A stretch of DNA of 64,000 nt. Origin: Amycolatopsis decaplanina DSM 44594. GTDB lineage: Bacteria > Actinomycetota > Actinomycetes > Mycobacteriales > Pseudonocardiaceae. The position numbers were made by a program, and so were the translations under genes. The stretch spans positions 62,001 through 126,000 of the forward strand of contig NZ_AOHO01000074.1 of the NCBI RefSeq assembly GCF_000342005.1, written 5' to 3'. Positions 42,404 through 50,483 of this stretch are shown here, one piece after another. Position 1 is the stretch's first letter. The number at the start of each line of letters is the position of its first letter. The notes under the pieces are model-generated. The model had not been told where the DNA came from and searched no databases. It saw only the letters and a list, made by a program, of their open reading frames with translations.

Positions 42404-43288
42404 ATGGGGAATCTCGTACTGCTCGACGCACCGTCCAATCTCGGACTGCGCCCGCCCGCCGAAGGTGTGGTCCCCGGCTGCTACAAGGCGCCGGGCGCAC
42501 TGCGTGACCACGGCCTGCTCACCCGTTTGGGGGCGACCGACGGCGGCGTCGTCACCCCGCCGCGGTATCTGCCCGCTTGGTCGCCCGGCAGTGGTGTCCG
42601 CAACGCCGCCGGGATCGCGACCTACACCGCCGCCCTCGCCGGCCGTCTCGCGAAGATCCGCGCGGACGGCGGCTTTCCGGTCGTGCTCGGCGGCGACTGC
42701 TCGATCGCGCTCGCCGCGATGCTGACGCTGCGTCGCGAAGGCCGCTTCGGCATCGTCTACTTCGACGGGCACGACGACTTCCGGCACCTGGGCAATTCCG
42801 ATCACGTCGCCTCCGTCGGCGGTGAGGCCCTCGCCGTCGTCACCGGCCGTGGCCAACCGGAACTGGCCGATGTGGACGGTCTGAGTCCCTACGTCCGCGA
42901 CGAAGACGTCCTCGTGCTCGGCGTTCGCGCGGAGGAGTCCGCCGAGGCAAGGGACGCCGGGCTGCGCGTCGTGACCAGCCAGGAGATCATGGCGTCCGGC
43001 ACCGGCGGCGCGCTCGCCGCCGCCCGCGAGATTTTCACGCCACTGGACGGTTTCTGGATCCACATCGACATCGACACCCTCGATCCGGAATTCGTGTCCG
43101 CTGTGGACAGTCCCGATCCCGGCGGGCTCAGCCCGGACAAGCTCGTGGAACTGTTGCGCGGCCTCGTCGCGATCCCCGGCGCGGCCGGGCTGGAGCTGAC
43201 GATCTTCGATCCCGACCTCGATCCCGACGGCACGCAGGCCGCCCTGGTGGCGGACTGCCTCGTGCGCGCACTGGAAGGAACCCGATGA
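42404..43288 (+). CDS. Arginase/agmatinase-family ureohydrolase
   Basis: 294-aa manganese hydrolase of the arginase superfamily. Motifs: VVLGGDCSIALA (about 93), YFDGHDDF (about 115) and HIDIDTLDPEF (about 225). The first usually reads GGDHS; here the metal-binding His is Cys, so metal site and substrate may differ from true arginase. Cleaves or may cleave a guanidino or formimino group. ATG chosen; GTG two codons earlier is possible. Its stop overlaps the next ATG (ATGA). Confidence 0.78.
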   Translation: MGNLVLLDAPSNLGLRPPAEGVVPGCYKAPGALRDHGLLTRLGATDGGVVTPPRYLPAWSPGSGVRNAAGIATYTAALAGRLAKIRADGGFPVVLGGDCSIALAAMLTLRREGRFGIVYFDGHDDFRHLGNSDHVASVGGEALAVVTGRGQPELADVDGLSPYVRDEDVLVLGVRAEESAEARDAGLRVVTSQEIMASGTGGALAAAREIFTPLDGFWIHIDIDTLDPEFVSAVDSPDPGGLSPDKLVELLRGLVAIPGAAGLELTIFDPDLDPDGTQAALVADCLVRALEGTR

Positions 43289-43995
43289 CCCAGGTGACCG
43301 TCACCGACGGCTCGTTCGACGCCCCGCTGTGGCTGCCCAAATCCGGCTCCGGTCCGGGTCTGGTGCTGATCCAGGAGATCTTCGGTCTCGACGACTACCT
43401 CAAGTCGGTCGCCGCCGATCTCGCCGCGCTCGGCTACGTCGTCGCCGTGCCCGAACTGTTCTGGCGGATCGCTCCCGGCTGGTCGGCCACGCACGACGAG
43501 GCCGGTGTCTCGGCGTCGATGGAGGTCTCCGGCCGACTCGACCCGGCACGCGCCGTCACCGACGTGCTCGCGACCCTGGCGACGCTGCGCGCGCTGCCCG
43601 AAACCGACGGCCGCGGGGGCGTCTTCGGCTTCTGCCTCGGCGGCTCGATAGCCTACGCGGCCGCCGCCGAAGGCGACCCGGATGTCGCGGTTTCGTACTA
43701 CGGGTCGCGCGTTCCGGAGCAACTTCCGTTGCTGGACAAGATCACTTGCCCGATCCAGTTCCAGTTCGGCGGCGCGGATCCGTACATTCCCGTCGAGGGC
43801 GTGCGGAAGCTGGCTGACGCGGTGGCTTCCCACGACGGGGCGGAGATCCACATCCATGAGGGCGCGGGGCACGCGTTCCACAACCACGTGGCGCCGATGT
43901 TCCACCAGCCCGAGCCCGCCGCGGCGGCTTGGGCGCTGACGTTGGAGTTCCTCGGGCGGGTTTTCCCGGCGCGAGTGGGTGATGGGGGCTCGTGA
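43285..43995 (+). CDS. Dienelactone hydrolase-family alpha/beta hydrolase
   Basis: 236-aa alpha/beta hydrolase. Catalytic Cys in VFGFCLGGSIAY (about 117), Asp in FGGADPYIP (about 168) and His in EGAGHAFHN (about 200) form the DLH triad; LVLIQEIFGLDDYLK is the N-terminal signature. Translationally coupled to the arginase-like gene, an unusual partner. The last codons and stop (GDGGS, TGA) are supplied by the 5' flank and left arm of a dispersed palindrome; the same flank occurs at 32225-32246. Confidence 0.85.
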   Translation: MTQVTVTDGSFDAPLWLPKSGSGPGLVLIQEIFGLDDYLKSVAADLAALGYVVAVPELFWRIAPGWSATHDEAGVSASMEVSGRLDPARAVTDVLATLATLRALPETDGRGGVFGFCLGGSIAYAAAAEGDPDVAVSYYGSRVPEQLPLLDKITCPIQFQFGGADPYIPVEGVRKLADAVASHDGAEIHIHEGAGHAFHNHVAPMFHQPEPAAAAWALTLEFLGRVFPARVGDGGS

Positions 43996-44034
43996 GTGGT
44001 GAGGACGGTTAGAACCGTCCTCACCACTCACGAG
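43989..44034. repeat. GTGAGTGG-family palindrome (perfect)
   Basis: Perfect 22-base arms (CTCGTGAGTGGTGAGGACGG plus TT) around AG. Contains the stop codon of the dienelactone hydrolase gene. Lies between tandem genes, so probably ends the arginase-hydrolase transcript. Confidence 0.8.
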
Positions 44035-44106
44035 ACGCGACCGGGTAAATGATCCGGGCTGCCCGCGTTACGGAATATGTCGGTGCCTCCCGGTAGTTTC
44101 CCCACC

Positions 44107-44901
44107 ATGGCCACATTGGTGAGTTTTCATGCCCACCCCGACGACGAGTGCATCGTCGCGGGTGGCGTCATGCGCAAGGCCTTCGAGGAAGGTCACCGTG
44201 TCGTGCTCGTCGTAGCGACCAGGGGGGAGGTCGGCGAGGTGCCGGACGGTTTCCTCGACGACGGAGAGGAGTTGTGGCAGCGCCGCGTGCAGGAGACGCA
44301 CGCTTCCGCCGAGGTACTGGGGGCCAAGCGGGTCGAGTTCCTGGGGTACACCGATTCCGGCATGATGGGCGAGCCGCGCAACGACGTGTCCGGCACGTTC
44401 TGGCAGGCCGACGTCGAGGAGGCCGCGCAGCGGCTGGCCGCGATCCTGCGCGAGGAGCAGGCCGACGTCCTGACCGTCTACGACGACAACGGCGGCTACG
44501 GGCATCCGGACCACATCCAGGTGCATCGCGTCGGGATGCGCGCGGCCGAGCTGGCGGGCACGCCGCGGGTCTACGAGGCGACGAGCAACAGCGACGAGAT
44601 GCGCCGCGGCATGGAAGAGGCGGTGCGGACGGGGCAGATGAAGGCCGAGGACCTTCCCGATTTCGAGGACGGTTCCGAGTTCGGCAAGCCGGAAGCGATC
44701 CTGACGGCGAGGGTCGACGTCACCGCGTACCTGCCCTACAAGAGGGCCGCGATGCGCGCGCACGCCAGTCAGATCAGTGAGGACTCGTTCTTCCTCGCGA
44801 TGCCCGACGAGGGGTTCGCGCAGGCGTTCGGTGTCGAGTGGTTCATCCGCGCGGGTCAGGGGCCGGGCATCACCGAGACCGACATCATGGCGGGGCTCTG
44901 A
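44107..44901 (+). CDS. PIG-L/LmbE-family zinc deacetylase
   Basis: 264-aa zinc-dependent N-deacetylase or amidase. Zinc motif AHPDDEC at residue 9 onward and GHPDHIQVHR (about 138) are the two defining blocks; TRGEVGEVP and FLGYTDSGMMG are typical. Relatives include MshB and Mca of mycothiol metabolism and antibiotic sugar deacetylases. Sequence around TSNSDEMRRGMEEA fits generic PIG-L members rather than a clear Mca. Followed after 3 bases by a DUF1877 gene. Confidence 0.82.
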   Translation: MATLVSFHAHPDDECIVAGGVMRKAFEEGHRVVLVVATRGEVGEVPDGFLDDGEELWQRRVQETHASAEVLGAKRVEFLGYTDSGMMGEPRNDVSGTFWQADVEEAAQRLAAILREEQADVLTVYDDNGGYGHPDHIQVHRVGMRAAELAGTPRVYEATSNSDEMRRGMEEAVRTGQMKAEDLPDFEDGSEFGKPEAILTARVDVTAYLPYKRAAMRAHASQISEDSFFLAMPDEGFAQAFGVEWFIRAGQGPGITETDIMAGL

Positions 44902-44904
44902 CCG

Positions 44905-45369
44905 ATGGGCATGTGCGGTGCGTACCTGCGCGTCACCTTCGGTGAACTGCGCGAGCTGATCGACGATCCCGATCGGTACTGGGAGTACGCGGAGAAAGCA
45001 GACGGCACCGAGCGCTCGGTGGACATCGACAAGGCATGGCACGCGCTGTGGTTCCTGGTCCAGCGAGCCGGGTTCGAGATCGACTTCGTGCTGGGCGGAA
45101 CACTGCTGGGGGAAGCCGACAGTGACGGGCCGCCGCGGCATTTCACCGCGGACGAGGTGCGGACGATCTCGGCGGAGTTGTCACGGACCGGGTTCGATCG
45201 GCTCTCGCAAGGCGTCGAGCTCTCGGAGCTCGAGGCCGAGGGGATCTACCCGCCGATCTGGGACGAGCCCGACGCGCTGGATTACGTACGGGGCAACTAC
45301 GACAGCTTGGCGACCTTCTTCGCCGGGGCCGCGAAGGCCGGGGAGCCGGTCGTCACGATCATCACCTGA
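44905..45369 (+). CDS. DUF1877 (YfbM-like) family protein
   Basis: 154-aa cytoplasmic protein. MGMCGAYLRVT, DIDKAWHALWFLV, LLGEADSDGPPRHFTADEV and the YPPIWDEPDALDYVRGNYDSLATFF tail match the YfbM/DUF1877 family, of unknown function. The gene sits 3 bases after the PIG-L gene, so they are probably co-transcribed. Ends before a pair of strong hairpins. Confidence 0.8.
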   Translation: MGMCGAYLRVTFGELRELIDDPDRYWEYAEKADGTERSVDIDKAWHALWFLVQRAGFEIDFVLGGTLLGEADSDGPPRHFTADEVRTISAELSRTGFDRLSQGVELSELEAEGIYPPIWDEPDALDYVRGNYDSLATFFAGAAKAGEPVVTIIT

Positions 45370-45383
45370 CGACGGCGGGCCCC

Positions 45384-45442
45384 AAGTACATGAAGGCTCC
45401 CTTCCTTGCGCCTATCGCAAGGAAGGGAGCCTTCATGTACTT
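45384..45442. repeat. 27-bp-arm perfect hairpin (GAAGG...CCTTC family)
   Basis: Perfect 27-base arms (start AAGTACATGAAGGCTCCC, end TTCCTTGCG) around the 5-base loop CCTAT. Starts 14 bases after the DUF1877 stop. A very stable terminator-like structure without a T-run, in a convergent gap. Confidence 0.85.
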
Positions 45443-45486
45443 CGGCCGAGCGACAGAACCGGGTGCAAGGGCGTGGGCGGGCGGCG

Positions 45487-45585
45487 GTCCGTGAAGGCCT
45501 CCTTCCCTACCCTGAGGGTAAGGAAGGGGCCCTTCGCTACCTGCCGAGCCCGAACCCGAAGTCCCTCAAGGAGGCCTTCACGGAC
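45487..45585. repeat. Nested hairpin, second copy of the GAAGG family
   Basis: Outer arms of 18 bases (GTCCGTGAAGGCCTCCTT and its complement) enclose an inner near-palindrome CCTTCCCTACCC-TGA-GGGTAAGGAAGG. Related in sequence to 38168-38230 and 45384-45442. Lies before the end of the convergent Rid-family gene. Confidence 0.75.
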
Positions 45586-45606
45586 TTCACAGTCTCGGCC
45601 GGCAGA

Positions 45607-46005
45607 TCAGGCCGTGGCGGCGGTGACGTCGAGTTCGACGAGCTGCCCGGGGTAGCCGAGCTGCGCGACGCCGAGCAGGGTGCTCGCGGTGGTGAAGGCC
45701 TCCCCGATCTCCGACTCGACGAACCGGTCCCACACGGCCGAAAGCACGTCGGCGTCCGGCGTCACCACGTAGATCACTGTGCGCACCACATCGGCCGGGG
45801 TCGCCTTGGCGAAGGCGAGCGCGGCGGCGGTGTTCGCGACGACCTGGTCGACCTGGGCGAGCACGTCACCCTCGACGACCTTGCCGTCTTCGGCGAGCGG
45901 GCACTGGCCGGCGAGGTGGATGTCCCGCCGTCCTTCGACGATGGTCACGTGGTGGTAGGTGGGCGTGGGGTGCAAACCGGGCGGATGGTGGCGTTCAATG
46001 GTCAC
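45607..46005 (-). CDS. Rid-family (RidA/YjgF-like) protein
   Basis: 132-aa member of the Rid superfamily, whose founding members deaminate reactive enamine/imine intermediates. Seen: VEGRRDIHLAGQCPLAEDG, DVLAQVDQVVANTAAAL, TVIYVVTPDADVLSAVWDRF. The conserved Arg of RidA is not clearly present at the usual C-terminal position, so it may belong to another Rid subgroup. GTG start (MTIERHHPPG) with GAGG 9 bases upstream; an ATG three codons earlier is less well spaced. Divergent from mtnA across about 60 bp. Confidence 0.78.
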   Translation of the reverse strand: MTIERHHPPGLHPTPTYHHVTIVEGRRDIHLAGQCPLAEDGKVVEGDVLAQVDQVVANTAAALAFAKATPADVVRTVIYVVTPDADVLSAVWDRFVESEIGEAFTTASTLLGVAQLGYPGQLVELDVTAATA

Positions 46006-46065
46006 GAACCGCATCCTCACCGAACCGGCCGAGGCCGGCCAACTGGATTCCGGGGGAACCACACC

Positions 46066-47031
46066 ATGCGCAGGACGATCGACTGGACCGGTGCCGCGGT
46101 CACGATCATCGACCAGACCGTCCTTCCCGCCGAGTACCGCGTGCTCGAACTGCGCACGGTCGGCGAACTCGTCGGTGCCATCCAGCGGCTCGCGGTGCGC
46201 GGGGCACCGGCGCTCGGCGCGGCCGGGGCGCTCGGCGTCGTGCTCGCGACTCGCGCGAAAGGTGACGTCGAGGCCGAGGCGCACCGCGTCGCCCAGGCCC
46301 GGCCGACGGCGATCAACCTAAGCTGGGGCGTCTCCCGCGCCCTCGCGAAGCTCCCGGAGGGGCCGGAAGCCGTCCTCGCCGAGGCGCTGGCGATCCTCGA
46401 CGAGGATGAGCGGATCAACCACGAAGCCTCCCGGCTGGCGACCGAAGTGGTGCTCGAACACTGCGGACGGCGGCCGTTGCGGCTGCTCAGCCACTGCAAC
46501 GCGGGCCACCTCGCGACGGTCGCCTGGGGCAGCGCGCTCGGCGTCGTATGGCATCTGCAGGCCCGCGGGCTGGTCGAGTCCGTGCTGGTCGACGAGACCC
46601 GGCCGCTGCTGCAGGGCGCCCGCCTGACCGCTTGGGAACTGGCCGAAGCCGGTGTCCCGTATCGGATCCAGCCCGACGGCGCGGCCGCCGCCGCGATGAG
46701 CCGTGGCCTCGTCGACTGCGTGCTCGTCGGCGCCGACCGGATCGCCGCCAACGGCGACGTCGCCAACAAGATCGGCACCTATGGCCTGGCGATCGCGGCG
46801 AAGCATCACGGAGTCCCGTTCGTGGTCGTAGCCCCATCGTCCACTGTGGACATCGCGATGCCGGACGGTGCCGGGATCGTGATCGAGGAACGCGATCCCG
46901 GCGAGGTCCTGAGCTTCGGCGGCACGAAGGTGGCGCCCGAAGGCGCGGAGGTGCTCAACCCGGCCTTCGACGTGACTCCGTTCGAGCTGGTCACCGCGGT
47001 CGTCACCGAGCGAGGCGTGCTGCGCCCGTAA
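46066..47031 (+). CDS. mtnA: Methylthioribose-1-phosphate isomerase
   Basis: 321-aa isomerase converting 5-methylthioribose-1-phosphate to methylthioribulose-1-phosphate in methionine salvage. eIF2B-like fold motifs: LAVRGAPALGAAGALG, LLSHCNAGHLATVAWGSALG with the catalytic Cys, GADRIAANGDVANKIGTYGLA with the catalytic Asp. ATG at MRRTIDW; longer in-frame readings run into repeat DNA. No other salvage gene is adjacent. Convergent with the Eis-like gene 31 bp away. Confidence 0.93.
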   Translation: MRRTIDWTGAAVTIIDQTVLPAEYRVLELRTVGELVGAIQRLAVRGAPALGAAGALGVVLATRAKGDVEAEAHRVAQARPTAINLSWGVSRALAKLPEGPEAVLAEALAILDEDERINHEASRLATEVVLEHCGRRPLRLLSHCNAGHLATVAWGSALGVVWHLQARGLVESVLVDETRPLLQGARLTAWELAEAGVPYRIQPDGAAAAAMSRGLVDCVLVGADRIAANGDVANKIGTYGLAIAAKHHGVPFVVVAPSSTVDIAMPDGAGIVIEERDPGEVLSFGGTKVAPEGAEVLNPAFDVTPFELVTAVVTERGVLRP

Positions 47032-47062
47032 GCAGCACGATCACCCGCCAGGTGATGCCGCG

Positions 47063-48283
47063 CTAGAAGGATTCGAGGCAGGACGGTTCGCGGTCGGTGG
47101 CGAACGCCGCCGTCGCCCGCGAGACCGCGCCGGCGGTCCGCTCCTTGATCCGGCCCGCCGCGGCCAGCGTGCTCGGCCTGGTGCCGCCGAGGAAGATCGC
47201 GCCGAGGTCGGTGATGTCCAGTTCGAGATCCGGCGCGTCTTCCACTCGCGTCACCTCGGCGTTGCCGTCGGCGTCGGTGGCGAGCCGCCAGTTCCCGGTG
47301 TTCCACGGGCAGAAGGCGTCTCGCACGCCGAAAACCAGGTCGGCCGGTGCGTTGTAGCGGCGGGTGACCAGGCCGCGATCGACGTCGACGAGCCGGAGCC
47401 ACAAGGAGTCACCGGCGGATCGGGACATCTTGCGGGGGTCTGCGAGGAGGTGGATGAGCGGCTCGTCGAGCGCCGCGTTCAGCTCGATGGTGCCGACCAG
47501 GTCGTAGTCGAGCAGGAAGCGGTACAAGGTCGCGTACGCCCGGGGCGTGGTCGCGACGAGTTCCTGCAGGCTCAGCGTCCCGCGCGGCCCCTCCTCGTCC
47601 CAGTCGCTCTTCACCCGGTAGATCGCGTAACCGTCCGACAGGACGGCGAACTTCATGCCCGAAGAGCCCTTGTGCCGGACCTCGCGGTCGTCGAGGTTGA
47701 AGTCCCACGCCGTCTCGGGCCGGTCGAGCGCGCCGACCCGCAGTGGCGCCTCTTTCTCGTAGATCGCCTTGAGCAGCGGTATCGCCTCGTCACGGGCGAC
47801 TTCCCGCACCCGCTCGGTTTCGAGTTCGACGCCGGGCCGGAAGGCGGACTTCGTGTGTACCTTCGCGCGGTAGAACTGCGCCGCGAGGCCGTAGCCGAAC
47901 CGGGGATAGATGACCGATTCGGACGCCCACAGCGCGGCGATCGGCTCGCCGCCGTCCTCGTGCAGGCCGTGCAACTGCGCCCGCATGACGCGGGTGAGGG
48001 CGCCGCGCCTGCGGTGGCCCGGCGCCACCCCGACCGAGGTCACCGCGGCGAGCGGGGTTTGCCCGGCCCCGGGCACCGTGATTCGGCGGGTGAGCAGTTC
48101 ACCCGTTCCGATGAGCTGGTCCCCGTCGAAGACGCCGTGTGAACGCTCGGGCTCGAACACCAGCCCTTCGCGGTACTGCATGCCTTCCGTGTCATCGGTG
48201 AGGAACGCGCGCGCGAGCATCGCGGAGAACGCGGGCAGGTCGTCGGTGGTCAGGGTGCGGAGGGTCAAGCCGTCATCGCTCAC
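47063..48283 (-). CDS. Eis-like GNAT N-acetyltransferase
   Basis: 406-aa tripartite acetyltransferase resembling mycobacterial Eis. N-terminal GNAT with the acetyl-CoA loop SVGVAPGHRRRGALTRVM (about 85-102), a middle GNAT-like domain, and an SCP2-like C-terminal domain. Catalytic tyrosine as in Eis lies in SESVIYPRFGYGLA, and the protein ends in a C-terminal Phe whose carboxylate serves as base in Eis. Acts on amines, including aminoglycosides in relatives; natural substrate unknown. GTG/ATG start near MSDDGLT. Lies 69 bp after the ferredoxin gene on the same strand. Confidence 0.85.
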   Translation of the reverse strand: MSDDGLTLRTLTTDDLPAFSAMLARAFLTDDTEGMQYREGLVFEPERSHGVFDGDQLIGTGELLTRRITVPGAGQTPLAAVTSVGVAPGHRRRGALTRVMRAQLHGLHEDGGEPIAALWASESVIYPRFGYGLAAQFYRAKVHTKSAFRPGVELETERVREVARDEAIPLLKAIYEKEAPLRVGALDRPETAWDFNLDDREVRHKGSSGMKFAVLSDGYAIYRVKSDWDEEGPRGTLSLQELVATTPRAYATLYRFLLDYDLVGTIELNAALDEPLIHLLADPRKMSRSAGDSLWLRLVDVDRGLVTRRYNAPADLVFGVRDAFCPWNTGNWRLATDADGNAEVTRVEDAPDLELDITDLGAIFLGGTRPSTLAAAGRIKERTAGAVSRATAAFATDREPSCLESF

Positions 48284-48352
48284 CCTGTCGTCCTACGCCT
48301 CTCCACCGACGATCGCCACGCCTTTTTCGAAGCAAGCACAGACGGGCAGGCC

Positions 48353-48568
48353 TCAGGGCCGCGGTCCGATCACCTCACCCTTTTCCGTCACTTCGATGGC
48401 CATCGCGGGGCAGGAGTCCGCCGCGTCCAGCACCGTCTCGTCCGGATCCACCTCCCCGTTGACCACCGTCGCCGTGGCGCCTTCGAGTTCGAAGACCTCC
48501 GGCATCAGCGCCGCGCACATCCCCGAGCCGATGCACGTGTCGCCATCGACCTCGACTTTCCAGCTCAT
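48353..48568 (-). CDS. 3Fe-4S ferredoxin of the P450 type
   Basis: 71-aa electron carrier. The cluster ligands are CIGSGMC near the N-terminus and SCPAMAI near the C-terminus, three cysteines in all, typical of [3Fe-4S] ferredoxins that deliver electrons to actinomycete P450s. ATG start 2 bases after the P450 stop; an overlapping GTG two codons earlier is possible. Co-transcribed with and most likely the partner of the P450. No reductase gene is nearby. Confidence 0.9.
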   Translation of the reverse strand: MSWKVEVDGDTCIGSGMCAALMPEVFELEGATATVVNGEVDPDETVLDAADSCPAMAIEVTEKGEVIGPRP

Positions 48569-48570
48569 GC

Positions 48571-49761
48571 TCACCATCCGATCGGCATGGAGCGGGGCCC
48601 CCGCACCAGCATCTGGGTCTTCCACACGATATCGCCGCCGAGGTGCAGTCCGGGGAGATCCCGCAGCAGGGCCCGCAAGGCCTCCTGCAGTTCCAGCCTG
48701 GCCAGCGGGGCGCCGAGGCAGTGGTGCACGCCGTGCCCGAAACCGAGGTGGGGATTGGCCTCCCTGCCGAATTCGAGGGTCTCCGCCGAGGTGAACTGGA
48801 GCGCGTCCCGGTTGGCGGCACCGATGGCGACCATCACCGGCTCGCCCTCCTTCACGAGCACGTCACCCACCTGGATGTCTTCGGTGGCGTAGCGGGCGAA
48901 CCCGGCTCCGGCACCCAACGGGATGAACCGCAGCAGTTCCTCGACCGCGGCCGGGATCAGGTCCAGGTCCGCGCGGAGGCGGGCGAGCTGTTCCGGCTGC
49001 TCGAGGAGGGCGTAGACGAAGTTGGGGATCTGGCTGGCGGTGGTCTCGTGCCCGGCGATCAGGATGCCGATGCACATGTCGACCAGTTCCAGCTCGCTCA
49101 GCCTGTCGCGGACGTCGCGCGCTTCGATCAGCGCGGTCATCAGGTCGTCCTGGGGTTCGGCGCGGTGCTGCTCGACGAGCACGTGCATGTACGCCCGCAG
49201 CTCGTCCTGGTTCGCCATCATCTCTTCGGTGGTCAGCGGGCTGGTCGACAGCGCGGCGTCGCTCCACACGCGGAACTTCGGCCGGTCCTCGACGGGGACG
49301 CCGAGCAGTTCGCAGATCACCGCGACCGGGATCGGCAGCGCGTAGTCCTCGACCAGGTCGGCGGGCTGTCCCTTGGCCTTCATGTCCTCGATCAGGCCCG
49401 CCGCCAGCTCGGCGACGCGCGGGCGCAGCAGTTCGACACGGCGCATGGTGAACGCCTTCGCGACCAGCGTGCGCAGCCGGGTGTGGTCCGGCGGGTCCAT
49501 GCTCAGGATCCCGCCGGGCCGCCTGCCCGGCGCCATCCGCGGCTCGTCCTTGTCCGCGGCCATCGCGCGGGAGAACCGCCGGTCGCCCAGCACGAAGCGC
49601 GCGTCGGCGTAGCGGGTGGCGAGCCACGCCGGCTCCCCGTGCGGAAGACGGACGCGGAGCATGCCCTTGGTGGCGCGGGCGGTCGCATACGCCTCGTTGA
49701 GTTCGAGTCCAGCGTCTTCGTTGAACGGATAGGCGACGAATTCAGTGTCAGTGGTGGTCAT
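48571..49761 (-). CDS. Cytochrome P450 monooxygenase
   Basis: 396-aa soluble class I P450. I-helix GILIAGHETTASQI (about 235), K-helix ExxR in VEELLRFIP (about 275) and the haem loop FGHGVHHCLGAPLARLE with the axial Cys (about 345). SMDPPDHTRLRTLVAKAFTMRRV is the typical C-helix block. Resembles bacterial CYP105/107-type hydroxylases. ATG at MTTTDTEF, directly after the operator region. Operon with its ferredoxin, divergent from a TetR regulator; no biosynthetic cluster surrounds it, so a catabolic or detoxifying role is as likely as biosynthetic. Confidence 0.93.
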   Translation of the reverse strand: MTTTDTEFVAYPFNEDAGLELNEAYATARATKGMLRVRLPHGEPAWLATRYADARFVLGDRRFSRAMAADKDEPRMAPGRRPGGILSMDPPDHTRLRTLVAKAFTMRRVELLRPRVAELAAGLIEDMKAKGQPADLVEDYALPIPVAVICELLGVPVEDRPKFRVWSDAALSTSPLTTEEMMANQDELRAYMHVLVEQHRAEPQDDLMTALIEARDVRDRLSELELVDMCIGILIAGHETTASQIPNFVYALLEQPEQLARLRADLDLIPAAVEELLRFIPLGAGAGFARYATEDIQVGDVLVKEGEPVMVAIGAANRDALQFTSAETLEFGREANPHLGFGHGVHHCLGAPLARLELQEALRALLRDLPGLHLGGDIVWKTQMLVRGPRSMPIGW

Positions 49762-49790
49762 TTTGTCCGGAAACCCCCCGGCTCGGCAGT

Positions 49791-49810
49791 TTGTAAGCAA
49801 CTGCTTACAA
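49791..49810. promoter_or_regulatory. TetR operator candidate upstream of the P450 gene
   Basis: Perfect palindrome TTGTAAGCA, AC, TGCTTACAA in the 114-bp gap between the P450 and TetR genes, 30 bases from the P450 ATG. Low-GC compared with its surroundings. Length and symmetry are classic for a TetR dimer site; repression of the P450 operon is inferred. Confidence 0.7.
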
Positions 49811-49875
49811 CGCTAACCACGATCACGGTGAGCGTCAATGCGCCTACCCTGCGACGTCCGGCTAGCCTTTGCCCG

Positions 49876-50442
49876 ATGACGGAAGAACCGCAGGTCCGCA
49901 AGCGTGACGCGGCCGCGACCAGGGCGGCACTGCTCGACGCGGCGGCGGCGCTGTTCGCCGAGCGCGGCTTCGACCGGACGACCGTGCGCGACATCGCGAA
50001 ACTCGCCGGGGTCAACCAAGCACTGCTGTTCCGCTACTTCGGCTCGAAGGACGCGCTCTTCGAGGAGGTCCTCGCGCGCGGCGGACGCGAGCAGATCGCC
50101 ACCACACCACCGGGCGAACTGCTCGGGACGGCGTTGCGCAGCATGCTGGAGTCCGACACCGCCCGCGACCGCACCCTCGACGCCTACCTGCGCTCGACGG
50201 GACACGACAGCGCCGCGGCCGCGGTCCGGCGGCAGCTCGGCGAGGAGTACGCGAAGGTGCTCGCCACGCTGACCGACGCCGACGACGCGGAACTGCGTGC
50301 CGACCTCGTCCTCGCCTGGCTGCTCGGGATCGGCCTGGTCCGCGAGATCACCGGCAAGGAACCGCTGGCCAGCGCCGATCCCGAGGACGTCTGCCGTCTG
50401 GTGCTCGGCGCCGCGCGGACCCTGCTGGAGCGCAGCGGGTAA
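49876..50442 (+). CDS. TetR-family transcriptional regulator
   Basis: 188-aa repressor. HTH DNA-binding domain at about 10-57 (TRAALLDAAAALFAERGFDRTTVRDIAKLAGVNQALLFRYFGSKDALFEEVL in consecutive parts) and a short helical ligand domain. Divergent from the P450-ferredoxin operon with a perfect palindrome between them, so probably its ligand-responsive repressor. Start ATG at MTEEPQ; no strong ribosome site. The frameshifted kinase-like gene begins 41 bases after its stop. Confidence 0.9.
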   Translation: MTEEPQVRKRDAAATRAALLDAAAALFAERGFDRTTVRDIAKLAGVNQALLFRYFGSKDALFEEVLARGGREQIATTPPGELLGTALRSMLESDTARDRTLDAYLRSTGHDSAAAAVRRQLGEEYAKVLATLTDADDAELRADLVLAWLLGIGLVREITGKEPLASADPEDVCRLVLGAARTLLERSG

Positions 50443-50483
50443 TTGCGTCGCCGTCCACGGCGCGCTGTTCTACGGTCGGTGCC

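Noticed and set aside
48353..49761. Part of a natural-product gene cluster around the P450
   Set aside because: No synthase, synthetase, terpene cyclase or glycosyltransferase lies nearby; only ferredoxin, TetR and an Eis-like gene.
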